DNA of 64,000 nucleotides from assembly GCA_900618425.1 (NCBI GenBank), contig UZAN01039928.1:1790-65789 (forward strand). Direction: 5' to 3'. Shown here in pieces: positions 34,085-46,650 of the stretch (positions within the stretch are counted from its first letter, which is position 1; every line of letters begins with the position of its first letter). Both the position numbers and the translations under genes were made by a program. A model generated the notes under the pieces. That model had not been told where the DNA came from and made no database searches. It was given only the letters and a program-made list of their open reading frames with translations. Origin of the DNA: Echinostoma caproni (taxonomy: Eukaryota; Platyhelminthes; Trematoda; Plagiorchiida; Echinostomatidae).

Positions 34085-35282
34085 TAAAAATCACAGGTCA
34101 ATGGGTTTAATCAACAATGCTTCTAAACTTCTCACTGGAATGATACTCCTTCGATTGTCTACCGCATGTGGACGGTGCACGCGTGAGAACTAGGCTGGTT
34201 TTAGACTTGCTCGAGGTTGTATAGTCCACATTGTCACTCTTCGCCGAATTCTGGAGCACTGACATTCGTTTCGTAGACCCATCATATCTATCTTCCTCGA
34301 TCTGAAAGCGACTTTAAACTCAGTCGACCGTCCTAAACTCTGTGACTGCCACTATCTGACGGGTGTGCTCGCAAAATTTATTTCAGTATTACGATCCTTT
34401 TACTCTAAAATTTGAAGCTGAGTCCATGCCCACGGCACTTTTCACCCGAGTTGGCTACAGAAAAGCATGTTCCTCAGGATTGCTCTCCCTCTCCTTATCT
34501 ATTTAACTTTGTTATAGTTTCGATTATGAGAACGGTCACATTCGCGTGCGAGGACATTGGCATCAATTTGCTCCCAGACGACAGACAGTCTGAGCTGGAG
34601 TACGCGGATGACGCTTTACTGTTAAGTGAAGATCCACGTAAGTTGCAAGCCCGTCTGGATAGGTTGAGTGCCGGCATAGCCATTTTCGGTATACGTTTTG
34701 CATCTTCAAAGTGTAAAATGTTACTACAAGACTGAGTTGGTCCAAAACCCACCGTAACGTAATAGACGTAATAGTGTAAGTGGAAAAGTTTATATATTTG
34801 GTCTGCTATATCTCACCGGGTGGGTGCATCACTGATGAAGTGTCAGTTTGCCGACAAAAGGATCGATTGGTGTTTGCCAACTTGAGACATCTGTCGCAAT
34901 GTCGTGACAACGGCTGTCCGTGAAGGATCAAAGGTATGCTGCGGCAGTTCGGCCAGTTCTGCTATACGGCGCAGAAACTTGGTCATTACGAAAACAGGAT
35001 AAATATTGAATGTTAGTGTTTGAGCACCGCATGAGCAATGGTGAGGTTAGATGCAGAGTTTTAGGCAACCGCGGTCACCCACTGGAACAAATGGTCGACC
35101 TCGATAGATTAGTTGGTTGGGCCAAGTGTTACGCATATCACCAGATAGGTTTCCTCGACGAGCGGTGATTACCTAAGTAGGCAGTGGGTGGAAAACAACT
35201 CGAGGGAGGTCAAAATAAGACTTGTCCCGCCACACGAAAGTGCGTGACTATTGGTCGTACAAACTGAACTGAACTGAACTAA
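34085..35282 (+). pseudogene. Decayed RTE-like LINE reverse transcriptase, with (CTGAA)n 3' tail
   Basis: The pieces follow the RT order: ASKLLTGMILLRLS (about 34110), then after an in-frame stop FRLARGCIVHIVTLRRILEH (about 34200), FRRPIISIFLDLKATLNSVD (motif A region, about 34270, where the second Asp is replaced), LAKFISVLRSFYSKI; after a frame change SPSPYLFNFVIVSIM and LEYADDALLLSEDPRKLQAR (34596-34655, motif C YADD intact), IRFASSKCKMLLQD. Further on come RPVLLYGAETWSLRKQDKY and FEHRMSNGEVRCRVLGN. It ends near 35282 in three to four CTGAA units. Several stops and frame changes make it inactive. The endonuclease part is missing. Confidence 0.8.
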
Positions 35283-36846
35283 ACCGATACATATAAACTA
35301 TCAAATGGGCTAATACGTGGATTAATCTAATAATTGATTGAGCAGTCCGAATAAGGCGATGACATCGTGCACCGTGTAGCCCAGGGACCAGATGTTTTGC
35401 GGCTCGAGTCTAAAACGAATCGAGGCGAATCTTTGATGATCAATAATCGTGCATCACAATATAAGTTTTGATTTTTTTTTCTTTCGCATTAATTTTTCCG
35501 ATTCGGCTATCTGGAATTGCGATTGATTTCTGCAGTTACAATTCATTTTTCTTTCTCGCTCCAACATACATCGCACGAATTGCACGAACAAATAATCACA
35601 GATTCCACAGTGTGCTTAGTTGCCGGCATTGCGTAATCGTGAGTGAATAATAATAAATATTCGGCTGTTTCGGTGTGATCGCAAAGAACGAAATGGAGTG
35701 CACAAATCGCCGGTTAATATTGTTGAGCCTCCTATGGCGAAAACAGAAACAACACGGTCTGAGGCAACCGAGCATGGTCCACGTGCAAGACAAAATTTGT
35801 GAGCCCCTGGGAGAGAAGTCTGTTTCGCTTGGAACCGCATGCCAAATAAATGGTGTCTGACGGTCTCGGAACAACTTGAAACAATCCCGTTACTATTTGT
35901 TATAGGTCGGAGAAATGGCGGTAAATGTGAAAAACAATTATTAGTGCGATTTCAGATTAATTGACGAAGCCGTGAGGTACAACCTACTTATCCATAAAGA
36001 GAAAAATATCAGAAATTAGACTCAGTGGAGCGCTGTTTATTGGACACCGGGAGGAGCGAATTGTGCTAGACTTAGTGGATAAAAATTGCGGTAGCATCTC
36101 ATTTAAGAAGCGATATAATGGGTGCACTTGTGTGTGTGTGTGTGTGTACCCACAGGTTTAACACACGTTGATGCGGTGGGTTCTGGAAGAACACGTTTCG
36201 TTCGCCTTATACAGCTGATTTAGGACGAGAAACAGTCAAATATTTTGTGTTTATTAGTAAGCGAGGTATGATTGGACCTTCAAAAAATGTTTGATATGGT
36301 TTACTTCGAGTAGGCGGATAGAACGGCTAATGGCAGACACTCAGACTGTCTGGATGGATTTGGACGCACTGAGTGAAAGTGTCGCTCTTTGAAAACTCGG
36401 TTTCACTCATCAGTGGGACACAACCGGCCTTCTGGAGTAGATTTTTGATCTTACACAATTACGATAAAAATACTGTGGGAGCAAAAAATGTATTCCAGAA
36501 TTGCTTGGACATGAAACTCGGAGAGTGCAGCTCATGAGGCATCAAAAAAGGTAATAGCCAAGCTGCCTATCACCATAGATGGACGTGTGTGGGGAGGAGG
36601 GGGGAGTACAGGGTGTGATGGTCTGATATGAAACTTTGACTTTAGGCTCTGGAGGATACCAATCATAGTGATCAGTATAATCGTAAACAAAACATTTTTA
36701 AGGCTGGAAAAAACTTCACCGGTCATTCACGATTTCTCTTCTTTTTGTTTGGGGTGATCAAAGAATTAGAGAATGATAAACAGCAAAAATCCATTAGTAA
36801 TAACGATATTGCCAATATCTTGATTTTTCCTGTCCGTATCGTCTAG
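35283..36846. other. No firm gene; (TG)n at 36129-36147
   Basis: There is a short TG microsatellite. A GTGAGT at about 35642 follows an ORF segment (RFHSVLSCRHCVI), but the acceptor before it is weak. Confidence 0.3.
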
Positions 36847-36947
36847 GGTTAGCTATTGTTGATTTAAAGACAGCTTTTCAAGATCAACCCTTCTCCGTAT
36901 CGAATGGAATGGTTTGCACTCATCGGGTGCGAAACGAGGTGCAGTGA
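36847..36947 (+). CDS. Candidate terminal exon, unknown protein
   Basis: A very good acceptor (TTTTTCCTGTCCGTATCGTCTAG) leads, after two bases, into the only open frame: LAIVDLKTAFQDQPFSVSNG, MVCTHRVRNEVQ, then TGA. An alternative donor (GAG|GTGCAG) lies just before the stop. The DLKTAF string recalls the LINE reverse transcriptase DLKAAF motif, but nothing around it supports a LINE. Confidence 0.25.
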
Positions 36948-39142
36948 ATAGGCAAGGTTCACACTGGGAAACCATCCACTGAAATCCGACCCAAACGTAC
37001 AGAATGAATACACTAATCAAAATTTGAAACGAAGGCCCTAGAGAAGTGCATAACAAGGTGTGTACATGTGAAACATTATTTTAAACAGCCCAGAAGAATA
37101 ACAGTGATCCCGGTTTGGGCTGAAAAATTGACAAATCAAATGAGTAATATTTTTTCCGTTACTTAAATTTTATTTCTATTCTCCGCAAATTGTAACAAAA
37201 CTAAACAGGTAGTCTGACTAACACCTTTCGGATGGATAGATCACGTGAATTTGGTATTCACTATGACACTATTGTATTTTCATGGCCCGATCCGGATTTT
37301 CAAATCAGTTTAGATTTTGATGAACCAACCGGCATCGTTGTTTAGATTTAAAGTAGAACTGATTCAGGGATGCGAAGTTTGGACTGTGAGAAACTACTAT
37401 TCTCTATATATTGTTTGCAAAACGTTTGGGGGCGAACATTTTTCAAGAAATCCAGCATCCGAAAAAGTGTATATTGAAAATAAGCTACCTGAACTGATAC
37501 AAATCCATCCAGTCAAGAAGTTAAACGACCGTTCACCCAGATTCGTCCATTGTATTCATTCAATTAAACGATTTAAGATTCACACTGGCTATTGGTGTTG
37601 ACATTCAACGAAAACCAGTTTATATGAGTCCAGGTTAAGAACTTGAGGCAAAACTGATGAAACGACTCATAGGAAAACACACAAAATTGAAACCGATTAC
37701 CTTTCATATAGGGCAAGTCACCAAACGGAACTAAGTTAGAATATTTGATTGTTTTCAAATATCCTTCAAGCAACTAGTAGTGGACAGGTTTTGTCTAAGT
37801 TAATTCAATATCAGATTCACACGGAGCGTCTTCGTAAATCAAATCGTGGAACAAAATGAACCACATCAAAATCTCAGAGATTCGCATCCAAATCATTTTG
37901 GGGATCACGATCTCATTAAGATGAATACTGATAACGTAACCGTCAGCGTCGACCGAACACATGCAAAAACGTGACAGATAAGCCGATCAAGTCTTTGATT
38001 TCTGTTAAGTCTTGTTTGTGTGTGAATGTGGCTATTTATGGTAATTATAGTACGCACTGATCACAAAGTATCAATCACGAATTAGAAATCACAGATTAGC
38101 AATCACGGACGCAACGTAAGCACTGGATCACACTGGTACTTGCACGCAATATCCCACGGAGCAGACAAGAGAAGAAAAAGCCACAGGAATAACAGTTTGT
38201 TTATTGAAAGAAATCAGGGAGATTACATAATATGTATAAAACAAGTTAATTGGTCATCCAAGCCTCTGCCAATCGCGTGCCAGTATTTCTGACACTGTTT
38301 AGCTTATGTTTGGGCCGCACAGTTTCTTATTGGTTGATACAATCGGCCTATGGTTTGTAGTCCAGAAGCTGTGACACGTACGCGCATTGCTGACATCATC
38401 CGGGAAGCTTGATTCATTACAGTTCTCTGAAAACTGTAACGTGTCGCTCCGTGGTGTGCGTCATCTCGTAGGCCAGGATCACCACACTATCTTTAGACCA
38501 GTTCAACGTAAACACCGGACACAGCATTCATTTAGTGACCTTGAGGTTATACTGAAGAAGCTTCTTAAAAGTTATCCTAAACGGTGAACGGTGTTCTCCA
38601 CGAAGTGGCTGGAGTTTACAAGCTTTCTGGTGCTCAAGGAACCTTAGACCAATACACCCTCCAGTTACACTGCTAAACATCACTTGATGTGAATATCACA
38701 GAAAAATTAACAATAGCAACAATGGTTGACAATAAGCATTTAATGTGTGAACCCTTTACACCAGGTAGTTTCTGACTGTGGATAAATCGGTATTGATCTG
38801 TTTGAGTTTTAGCAGAGTAGGAGGAAATATCGCCACGTGATCATCAAGGCCAACCTTGACTCCAGTCGTTCCGAGCAAAAAATCAATCGACAGCCCAATC
38901 GTTTGTGCTTAGACGTTTGGTGGCTTTTATTACGTGGAAATATTTAAAAGTATATTCCGGGTTCAGTTCTCCAATCACTGATTGATAATAGTGGACTGAA
39001 AATCCGTTGATTACAATGTAGTAATAATTGGGTCTGATTCATTTCCATACACACACAGCTCGTTTTTTGAATGGATACCCCAGCCGGAGGCGAGATACAG
39101 TCCAAGCCCATTTAGTTAATGTGGTTTTCATTTTCTCCACAG
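36948..39142. other. No gene seen
   Basis: Moderate frames (94 codons at 37317-37601, 66 at 38387-38587) have no borders or motifs. AT-rich. Confidence 0.3.
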
Positions 39143-39208
39143 ACTACATTCGAGCCCGATGAAACTACATGCTTGCAGACCATTAATAACGGTGAAAATG
39201 TCAATTGA
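39143..39208 (+). CDS. Candidate exon, short acidic peptide
   Basis: A near-ideal acceptor (GGTTTTCATTTTCTCCACAG) precedes TTFEPDETTCLQTINNGENV N and TGA; a donor-like ACG|GTGAAA lies within. A second frame is open much longer (to 39395) but is less protein-like. One Cys and the acidic pattern resemble part of an EGF-type loop, too short to claim. Confidence 0.25.
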   Translation, partial: TTFEPDETTCLQTINNGENVN

Positions 39209-39399
39209 TGTTTCAATTAGGCTTACACGTAGGAAGTTACAACGAACTGTGGAATTTCGTGCACAACTAAACTTCCACACCCCGCTCTTGTTAGGACGAC
39301 GCATGAAGGAGTCATGTGTAGGTCATATGTGCCGCTTAAAAGGTGTTTCGGTTATGTCTATCGCAATCCCGTGGACGTTGTACATAATTTTCTAGGAGA

Positions 39400-42300
39400 C
39401 CCGTAACGGCCACATGTTTGAAATAACAAAGAATCTGAGGCATTTCTTTGATAGTGTAAGATGATTCTGCTGTCGCCGGTCGAAAAGTACATTATCGTAC
39501 GCATTTTAGTTTTCGTAGTTTACCTGATCAGCAAAAACGACCGAGCATAAAAATGCTTGTTAATGCCGAATAATGAGCGGGTATTTTGGGTTTTAATTTT
39601 GGAGGCATTCACATTGAGGTATTTGAGCTGATTTATCGCTTCGTGATGTGAATGTTAGATCAGATTGGTTTCGTATGTGGAAACATTGTATCGTGTCATG
39701 TGGAACACAGCTGAAGTTTCATCGTGTGAATCTGCACCTTTTCTTGATTTCACAGTGTTGATGTGTAAAACGTAGAATATGAATGGGGTGAACAGGACAG
39801 GAGATGTCAATCCAAAGGTGAACTTGCTTCAATGAGCGTCCTGCAGAGCTGGGCATTTGTATCTGATACAATGTTATTGATTTTCTCCAATTACGCAGCC
39901 TGATATCGTCAATGGGTTCCACAGATTTGGTAACTTTTCACTTTATACATTTGTGTTATACCAGATTGTGTCTGAGTCACTGATAATTAGGTGTTCTCTA
40001 CAGGTGACACAAATCATTCAGTTGTAAACTGACATAATTGACACAATACTTATGTATATTGATCATTGCTGATGACCTGTGGGGATAGAACAGTAACTGC
40101 GGATAGTTCACACATCTTCCTGTGTTGGCTAACTGTGTTATTGTTTGTAGATGCGTAAGATCAGCTCAACGAAGAGTGTTTATTGGACTAGGAATAGTGT
40201 TTGTTCGTTAAAATTTTGCGTAAAAAAGCAACCAAACTTTTAGAGAACTGCTTGGTCTGTTGGTCCCTTGATGAAATTAAACTTGCGGGCATCCTCGGAT
40301 CGATTAGGGGTGTCTGATATAAAAACTGAAAGCAGTCTTCAGTTCCATCGTATTACCATCATCAGTCAATTTGAATGATACAGTTCTCTGCATTTGGACT
40401 TAGGCTAACTAGTCATTCGGTGACACTGGTCCGGTGATGAAGGTCATCAACTTGTTGCCCCGGACGGCGGGTGTTCCAATCACCACCGATACCTGGCTTT
40501 CCTCATCTTCAGTCTATTATATGGACGCCCTCNACGCCCTCTGACCGACCGCTTTTCTGTTTCTTCAAATTGTATCATTTTTTATTCAAAAAAGGATTAA
40601 AAAGGATAAAAATATGAAAATAATATAGAAAACATTGTTAAATACAGCTTTTAGAGCATTCATGTGTTGACTAGTCAATGAGTCTGTGAGTATTGGTTGA
40701 AGTGCATTCACACTTTGGGAAAACAACGTGGACAAACATTAGAACAAACTGGTAAATAAGCAAACAAGGAGTCAGATGCTGTTCTCTTCGGTTTATGTCG
40801 ATAGACTGTATCTAGTGTGGCAATGGAGATATTACATCAGCCAGAGATTCCAGAGAGCAATCGCTTTGATTTCAGACATCGGCAATTCCATTTCTCCGAC
40901 CGTCTCAAGACGACGAGGGCACATCGATTTACGGTTGTCTGGCAATTTGGTGATTTCCATTGCATCTTTGTCCATTCGATGATCGTTGTTCATATCGTCC
41001 ACTTTGATTGCCCACATCGTGAAATGAGTTCTCGTTTGCACATTAAAGTCACTTCGCCTATTCAGTTTATTTGTGTGTGAATAAATGGAGAAACAATTTA
41101 TTAGGAATAAAAACAGTACCGATGGCTTGACTTTGTTTGTGAAACAAGGTAAACACCTGTTAAAGAATGTGTACTTACTCAGTTAACTTCTATGGACACC
41201 GGTCAAATGCCGAAGTGGAAAATTATTTCCATTGCACTGCTCGTGGCTAATGGTCTGCACCATCCGTGCCAGATAGACTAGGGCAAAAATCAACGTAACT
41301 AACTAGGTGCAATTTGTTTGCAAAGATTGCATCGGCCAGTATGATTCTTGCGGCAGAAAACCATATCAGTTTATTCCACAGTAGTTACCAGATTGTTTGC
41401 CTACCTTGTTCTATTTAAAAGTAATTAGTGCATAACAGAAGCATTTCCTTGGCCGACATATTTCATCCATTTTTCCTCTCCGAGCAAATAAATTGCTGGC
41501 AATGTTTAACTAATCACACGTTTGAACTTCAAACAACAAAATGCTTAAAGAGATGTATTACAGTGTTACATACCTAATCGTATGTATGCATATTATTAGT
41601 ACATGTTCTTATAGATTATATTCAACACCGGGATACAACAGACAACTGCAGAGTGGCAGCAACAAACTAAGATGTATACATGTATACGCCATAGTTAGCA
41701 CATGAATGACTCCATTCCATTAATGTGGAATGGCATAAGTGAACAATCATGCAGCCGTTCGCCTTGCTGCAAATTTTTATAATACTCAAATGTGCTGCCC
41801 AGAGGAGTATTTATTGATCACCCTTGAGTTTGGGCTGCCATGCTTGATTCACTGTTCTCGGTAGTTCCCTCGAGAAGGTGGCTTCGTTGGTTCTTCATCC
41901 ATAGATAATGTAAGTGTGCATGCTGCCAACTATCATCCAGGTTACCGTGTTATCTAATTTACTCTTTACTCTTTACTTTAATTAGTAAGAGTATTCCTGC
42001 ATTGCACTGATCAGTGCACAGTGGGATAGTTAATTCATCTCTGTCTTGAACACAGAGGAAAAAGTTTTCAAGAACATTTGGATTCCGGCAGTAATGGAGA
42101 GAATTTTATTTTTAAAATGCCAATAACAATACTTCATCCATCCTACTTTACACTGGATGTTTCTAATTTTGAGCTGCAAATTTCAAAGTACTGCAAATTG
42201 TGTTTTAACCCTCAAAGTGGCATGGATTCAAATCATGAAACAAGACAATTAGGCGGATTACAGTAGCACTTGGGAAGAAATGCCTTTCATCCATAGCAAT

Positions 42301-43450
42301 ATGAAAGAATGATAAAGAAAAGTGAGAGCCAGGTCGCACGAGTTCACCCGAAACCTAGGTAACATGCGAAAATATTCTTGCTCATGAGAACATAGATCAC
42401 CGAATAAGCATGGTTTCGGTGCCGCAGCAACTGGCTAAGTACAACATAACATACATATGACGGAGATGAGAGCCAATGAGAACAGATACGCATACGTAAA
42501 AGAACTCGGGATTGACAATGAGTTGACCTAATTGTGGCATTTTGTATGATATTCATATGACAACGGTTGGACTTTATCTGAGTGATTGCCAAATCATGTG
42601 TAATGCAGATTCGAGTCGCATCGCACGTTGAAAATTTCCATCTCCCGTAATCACCCCACTCCAAATGGAGCAGACAGCTGATAGTTCCATTCGCGGTGAA
42701 CGATTAACTTCATAAATTACGGTATATTAATCAAAACATCGTTTTTTGCCCAGTTTTGACTAACAAAAAGAATTCAGTCGGAAACCGTCAGCGTAAATTC
42801 ATTTGAACCTGTCCTTCATATACGTCAGTTTCAATACGTGTCAAGAACATTGGTACCACTGAACTTCTGTTGTTTGTTTATTCCTTACGTGAACTGTCTA
42901 CCTTTAATGTCCTTTTCAATTAATATATATATCCAAAAGGCAATACGGTAAAGATGCATTCGAGGCGTTAACAGCTGGCATATCACCATCGTGATGCGGA
43001 GGAGAAATGGGTAACTGGTCCATGGCATCCCTAGGGGCTACAGATATTCCGCTGGTGTGTGTTTGTGTGTGTGAACGACGGTTCAAGTCCACAGTCAGTG
43101 GAAACCGCCAATCACGTTCATTTGGGAACACCTGTTATACTCTGGAAAATAAAACCTGGAGCCGAACACAGAATCACAACTAAATTCATGCCTTTTGCAT
43201 TCGGTGACAGGTGAAAAAAAATCAAGAAAAATAAAACATTTCCCCTCCACACCGAGAAATAATTTCTCTCTCAGTTTGTGCTTGTTTACGTGTACCGGTT
43301 TAGTCTCTCATCTGGGGTCGCATCCGACTCAACCGTAAACAGGAAAAACAACATCCACACCGAAAAATTTGTGTGAATCAGTCAATGACAAGTGACCGAG
43401 GATGGAAGGCATTTCACAATATTTTTGTTTCGTGACGTGGTTTCAAACCG
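39400..43450. other. No firm gene
   Basis: About 4 kb of AT-rich sequence. A 106-codon minus frame at 42344-42664 may be a repeat relic but is not identified. The N at 40533 is flanked by ACGCCCTC on both sides. Confidence 0.3.
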
Positions 43451-43584
43451 AAAAATGTGTTCTTGTTGTTCCAATGCCATCGTCTGATCCATGCAATTCT
43501 TAATTGTATGCGTGAAACGTTTTTTTATTCTGTTCTACCCGTTCCACCCCCTTCATTGCACATGTGTCATTCCCGTGAGCATGC

Positions 43585-43633
<49 letters not shown>

Positions 43634-43746
43634 ATCCCTTGTCGCCCAGAGTACGTTTCTTTTTTCTTCATTTCATACCCCTCGGTCATCTGGAGCGGTA
43701 GTTTGTACTCTTATCTAAACATCCGCACACACACACACACACACAC
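43585..43746. repeat. (GTT)n and (CA)n microsatellites
   Basis: An uninterrupted run of about 16 GTT units (43585-43633) is followed 90 bases later by about 10 CA units (43726-43746). The trinucleotide run gives false poly-Val or poly-Leu frames on the plus strand. Confidence 0.95.
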
Positions 43747-44292
43747 CGCCCCCCTCCTCAGCACACTCACACACGTTCGATAGTTAAAAAACAACGAGAA
43801 TGGCAAAAGATGTAATTGGTTCAAAATTTCATTCTGCGGACAGAATACTTCACTTCTGGTGGTGGTACAATTGAGGATGGAATAAAGCATGGGATGGGAG
43901 CGCACGGTCCAAATTTTGACACTATTTTAGAACACGATAATTACTCATATATGCACCTGAACACATCAACATTTCAAACTGTAATCCGTCACAAAACATA
44001 ACATATCGATCAACCTGGCGAGGATGAACACGTATGGCTTATTCAGAACTGGTGGAATCCATTTTTTTACCCACGTAAACCAGATAATAGTAACTATCTC
44101 TTAACAGATTAAGGCTGCCCCAAGACAGACTAAACAAAAATTGTCTTAAGCAAGTGATCGATACGGCAGAGGAAAAACTCAATCTCATTTCGAACATTGA
44201 GGCAGTCTGTGGAGTCACCAGATGGACTGCTTACCATTCAACTACAAGACTTCGCACGACTATATATTTACTTGGGATGTTACTGTGTCCAA

Positions 44293-44933
44293 TTCAGTTC
44301 AGTTCAGTTCTCACAGCACGAATTGTGGCTCTTGCCAGTCGAGCGTCCAGATTGGTGTGTTGTCGGTGAGTTTCCTTGGCTTCCAACACTTCGATATGCA
44401 ATTGTTCTGAAAGACAGAAATATGTGGTGCAGTATCACATCCCTTGTGGTTAGGTTATAGTTGGTACTAAACGCTTACCTCAGGGAAAACCGCTATCCAA
44501 CATTCATCAAGTGCCTTTTTAAAAGCAACCACAGTACTGCAACTTACCACTGCCAGCGCCAACCAGTTCCACAACGGAAAAAGGTTGCTCTCAGTTGCAG
44601 CCTGGAGTGGCTTCTCTGCAAACGTAAGTAATGTCCCCGCGTGCCTCTATGCGGAACCCACGAGAACAGGTCATCAAACCTAAGACCTGACATATCCTTG
44701 ACGATCTTAAATGTTTCGATTAGGTCTCCTCTCATCCGCCTCCGTGTAAGGGAGAACATATTTAAATCTCTGAGCCGCTGTTCATAGCTCTTCCCCCGTT
44801 GCCCAGCTATCATTCTCATGGCTAGATGTTGAACCCTCTCTAAGGTATCGACGTCCTTCCTAAAGATCGGAGCCCAAGCCTGCACACAATATTCCAGATG
44901 CGGACGGACGATGCTTTTGTAAAGGGGAAAAAA
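44293..44933 (-). pseudogene. CR1-like LINE (element B), reverse transcriptase C-terminal part and 3' UTR
   Basis: Reading the minus strand from 44930: LYKSIVRPHLEYCVQAWAPI, FRKDVDTLERVQHLAMRMIA, GQRGKSYEQRLRDLNMFSLT, RRRMRGDLIETFKIVKDMSG. This is the conserved thumb and C-terminal part of non-LTR reverse transcriptases. The frame then shifts near 44583 and continues PLWNWLALAVVSCSTVVAFK KALDE, the usual end. A 3' UTR follows to a (CTGAA)n-type tail at 44310-44293. The 5' part is cut off where element A is inserted. The single frameshift and long open stretch suggest it is fairly young compared with the other LINE relics. Confidence 0.85.
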
Positions 44934-45535
44934 GTCAAAGTCAAAGTTTTATTATGGGAAATACTTACAAGCGGTTGCTTTTCTAGTCCCATGGGATTTG
45001 GCACAGATGAATCGGTTCACAGTTCATACAAAGTAGATGAATGTCACAATTTGTCTTTTTTTCGTGCACTTCCACCGATGTTGAAATTTAAGACTTTTCA
45101 AAGCTCCATCCAGTTTGTCCTTGAATAAATCAATTGTGTGGCGTTAAAGAATCCCAAGTAATGCACATTCTGAGGGCGAATGAATAACACCGGCATTCTA
45201 GTTGGCATTTTTGGAGCAATAATTTGAATGAGTGCCCCCCGCAGGTAAGGGTTTGGCGACAAGGAAAAGAGCGGTCTGAATTCTGCATTATTTGGTACAC
45301 CAAGATCAAGTCTCCTCGAATTCAGTGATACTGTGTGGAATACAGTTGCAGTGCTTCCAGTCTTTCCTCATAACTCTTGAAACACAGTTCTTTGACCATT
45401 TTGGTGGCCATTCTTTATGGATGTTTCAGAATCTTCTGATCGCGTTGCAGCCATGGATTCCATGCTTGTCCTATAACAGTTTGGTTAGAATAGTGGAGTA
45501 TTTACGGATGACTGTTTTCAGCATAGAAAATGTAT
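44934..45535 (-). pseudogene. CR1-like LINE (element A) inserted in element B
   Basis: On the minus strand, QAWNPWLQRDQKILKHP (about 45465), a stop, RMATKMVKELCFKSYEERLE ALQLYSTQYH, a stop, IRGDLILVYQIMQNSD (to about 45260). This is the same RT C-terminal block as in element B but clearly another family. Roughly 300 bases of 3' UTR follow, then AATAAA (44953-44948) and CTTTGACTTTGACT (to 44934), a short-repeat tail. The tail abuts the point where element B sequence resumes (LYKSIVRP), which shows a nested insertion. Element A is truncated at its 5' end near 45535. Confidence 0.75.
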
Positions 45536-45988
45536 AAATCAAATAGTATATTTTGGACTTCATTAAATAATTCTATTCAACACGTGAGTGCCCAGCCCCG
45601 ATTCTTGGTCTCTGTCATGTGTTAGTTTGCTGAATGTAGCGTAGAGTCTACGTTAGCGAAACTGTCTTGGTTGTTCTACACATCATTTTAAAGTATCCTA
45701 TTAAGGTTTATTTTTTACAAGGCCTAATTATTGTGCTCCCGGTTTACTTCGTTAAACACTGCCAAAATGTTTGGGAACAAAGTGGGATCTCAAACAGACC
45801 AAAACAGAGTTTGATCAATTCATCGTGATCAAAAAATATCTCGGAGATGATCTATTTAAACTTGTCAGATATTCCATTCTCAATGCCAGTGTTCTTCAGT
45901 TTTCGAACAGAAATTAAGCTCGATCACCAGTTGACTCGGTTATCAGCAAACGCAAACACGCTGCATGTATCAGTTACGTTGAAATATC

Positions 45989-45990
45989 CG

Positions 45991-46023
<33 letters not shown>
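45989..46023. repeat. (TG)n microsatellite
   Basis: About 17 TG units with one CG interruption. Confidence 0.95.
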
Positions 46024-46297
46024 ACGTGAATGCATCTGGCCTTCACCGAAACCAGTATGCCGGACCGCATTGTTCGGTCAATTGGGATTGTGTGCTATGT
46101 GAAGGAATCCGAATGCCCGATCCAGTTATAAAGGCAGTGTAAAATGTAGAAGATCATAGATGCGTCCGGTGAAGGTCACTTGGATTTTGTGGATGCACGT
46201 GTGGTTACTAGGTTCTTGCACTGAATGCCTGGATAAATACCGAAGTTTTTTGAAAATGATGTGGAATGATTGTAGCTCGGGATGTGGATGTTGGTGT

Positions 46298-46650
46298 TGG
46301 TGAGTTCTCCGGGCAAGAAGTGTTGTTCGCAGACGTTTCGTCGGCAACATCATCAGTACGATTTCGGGGAAGCGTCAGTTCAGAACCGGTTTGTGATTGA
46401 TCTCGGAGAGCTGGTCGATCAATGCAAAAATGAATGGTCACCATGAGAACGAAGCGGTCAGTCTAATTACAGCAAACGGTTGCTATCGGCCAATAGAATT
46501 AAAGGTACGCAAACAGTCAAAGAAAACTATATAAGTTCGATGCCACTGAGGAATGACGCTTCCTCGAAGTCACACTAATGATGATGCCTAGCTGGGCTAC
46601 GAAACGTCTGCGAACAACACTTTCAGCTTGAAGAACTCATCAAGTCGTTT
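46298..46650. mobile_element. Inverted Penelope-type terminal modules with hammerhead-like cores
   Basis: The 24-base ACGAAACGTCTGCGAACAAC ACTT occurs on the minus strand at 46341-46318 and on the plus strand at 46599-46622, a perfect inverted repeat about 257 bases apart. On the left arm (minus) it follows CTGATGA at the expected distance, and on the right arm TGATGATGCC TAGCTG GGC, where GCC (46586-46588) can pair with GGC (46595-46597). CUGAUGA, stem, GAAAC is the catalytic core of hammerhead ribozymes, which are known from the terminal repeats of Penelope-like elements. The left arm keeps the CUGAUGA box; the right arm has CTAATGA. Between them lies a TATATAAG at about 46538. A Penelope-like nuclease relic is also present at 1211-1687. 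Confidence 0.55.

Noticed and set aside
36847..36947. DLKTAF as a LINE reverse transcriptase motif
   Set aside because: No other RT motif nearby in any frame; listed only as a splice-based candidate.
43457..43783. 108-codon frame with poly-Val and poly-His-Thr
   Set aside because: Produced by the (GTT)n and (CA)n microsatellites; no domain outside them.
44618..44630. GTAAGT on the plus strand as a splice donor
   Set aside because: It lies inside the minus-strand LINE coding sequence; coincidental.
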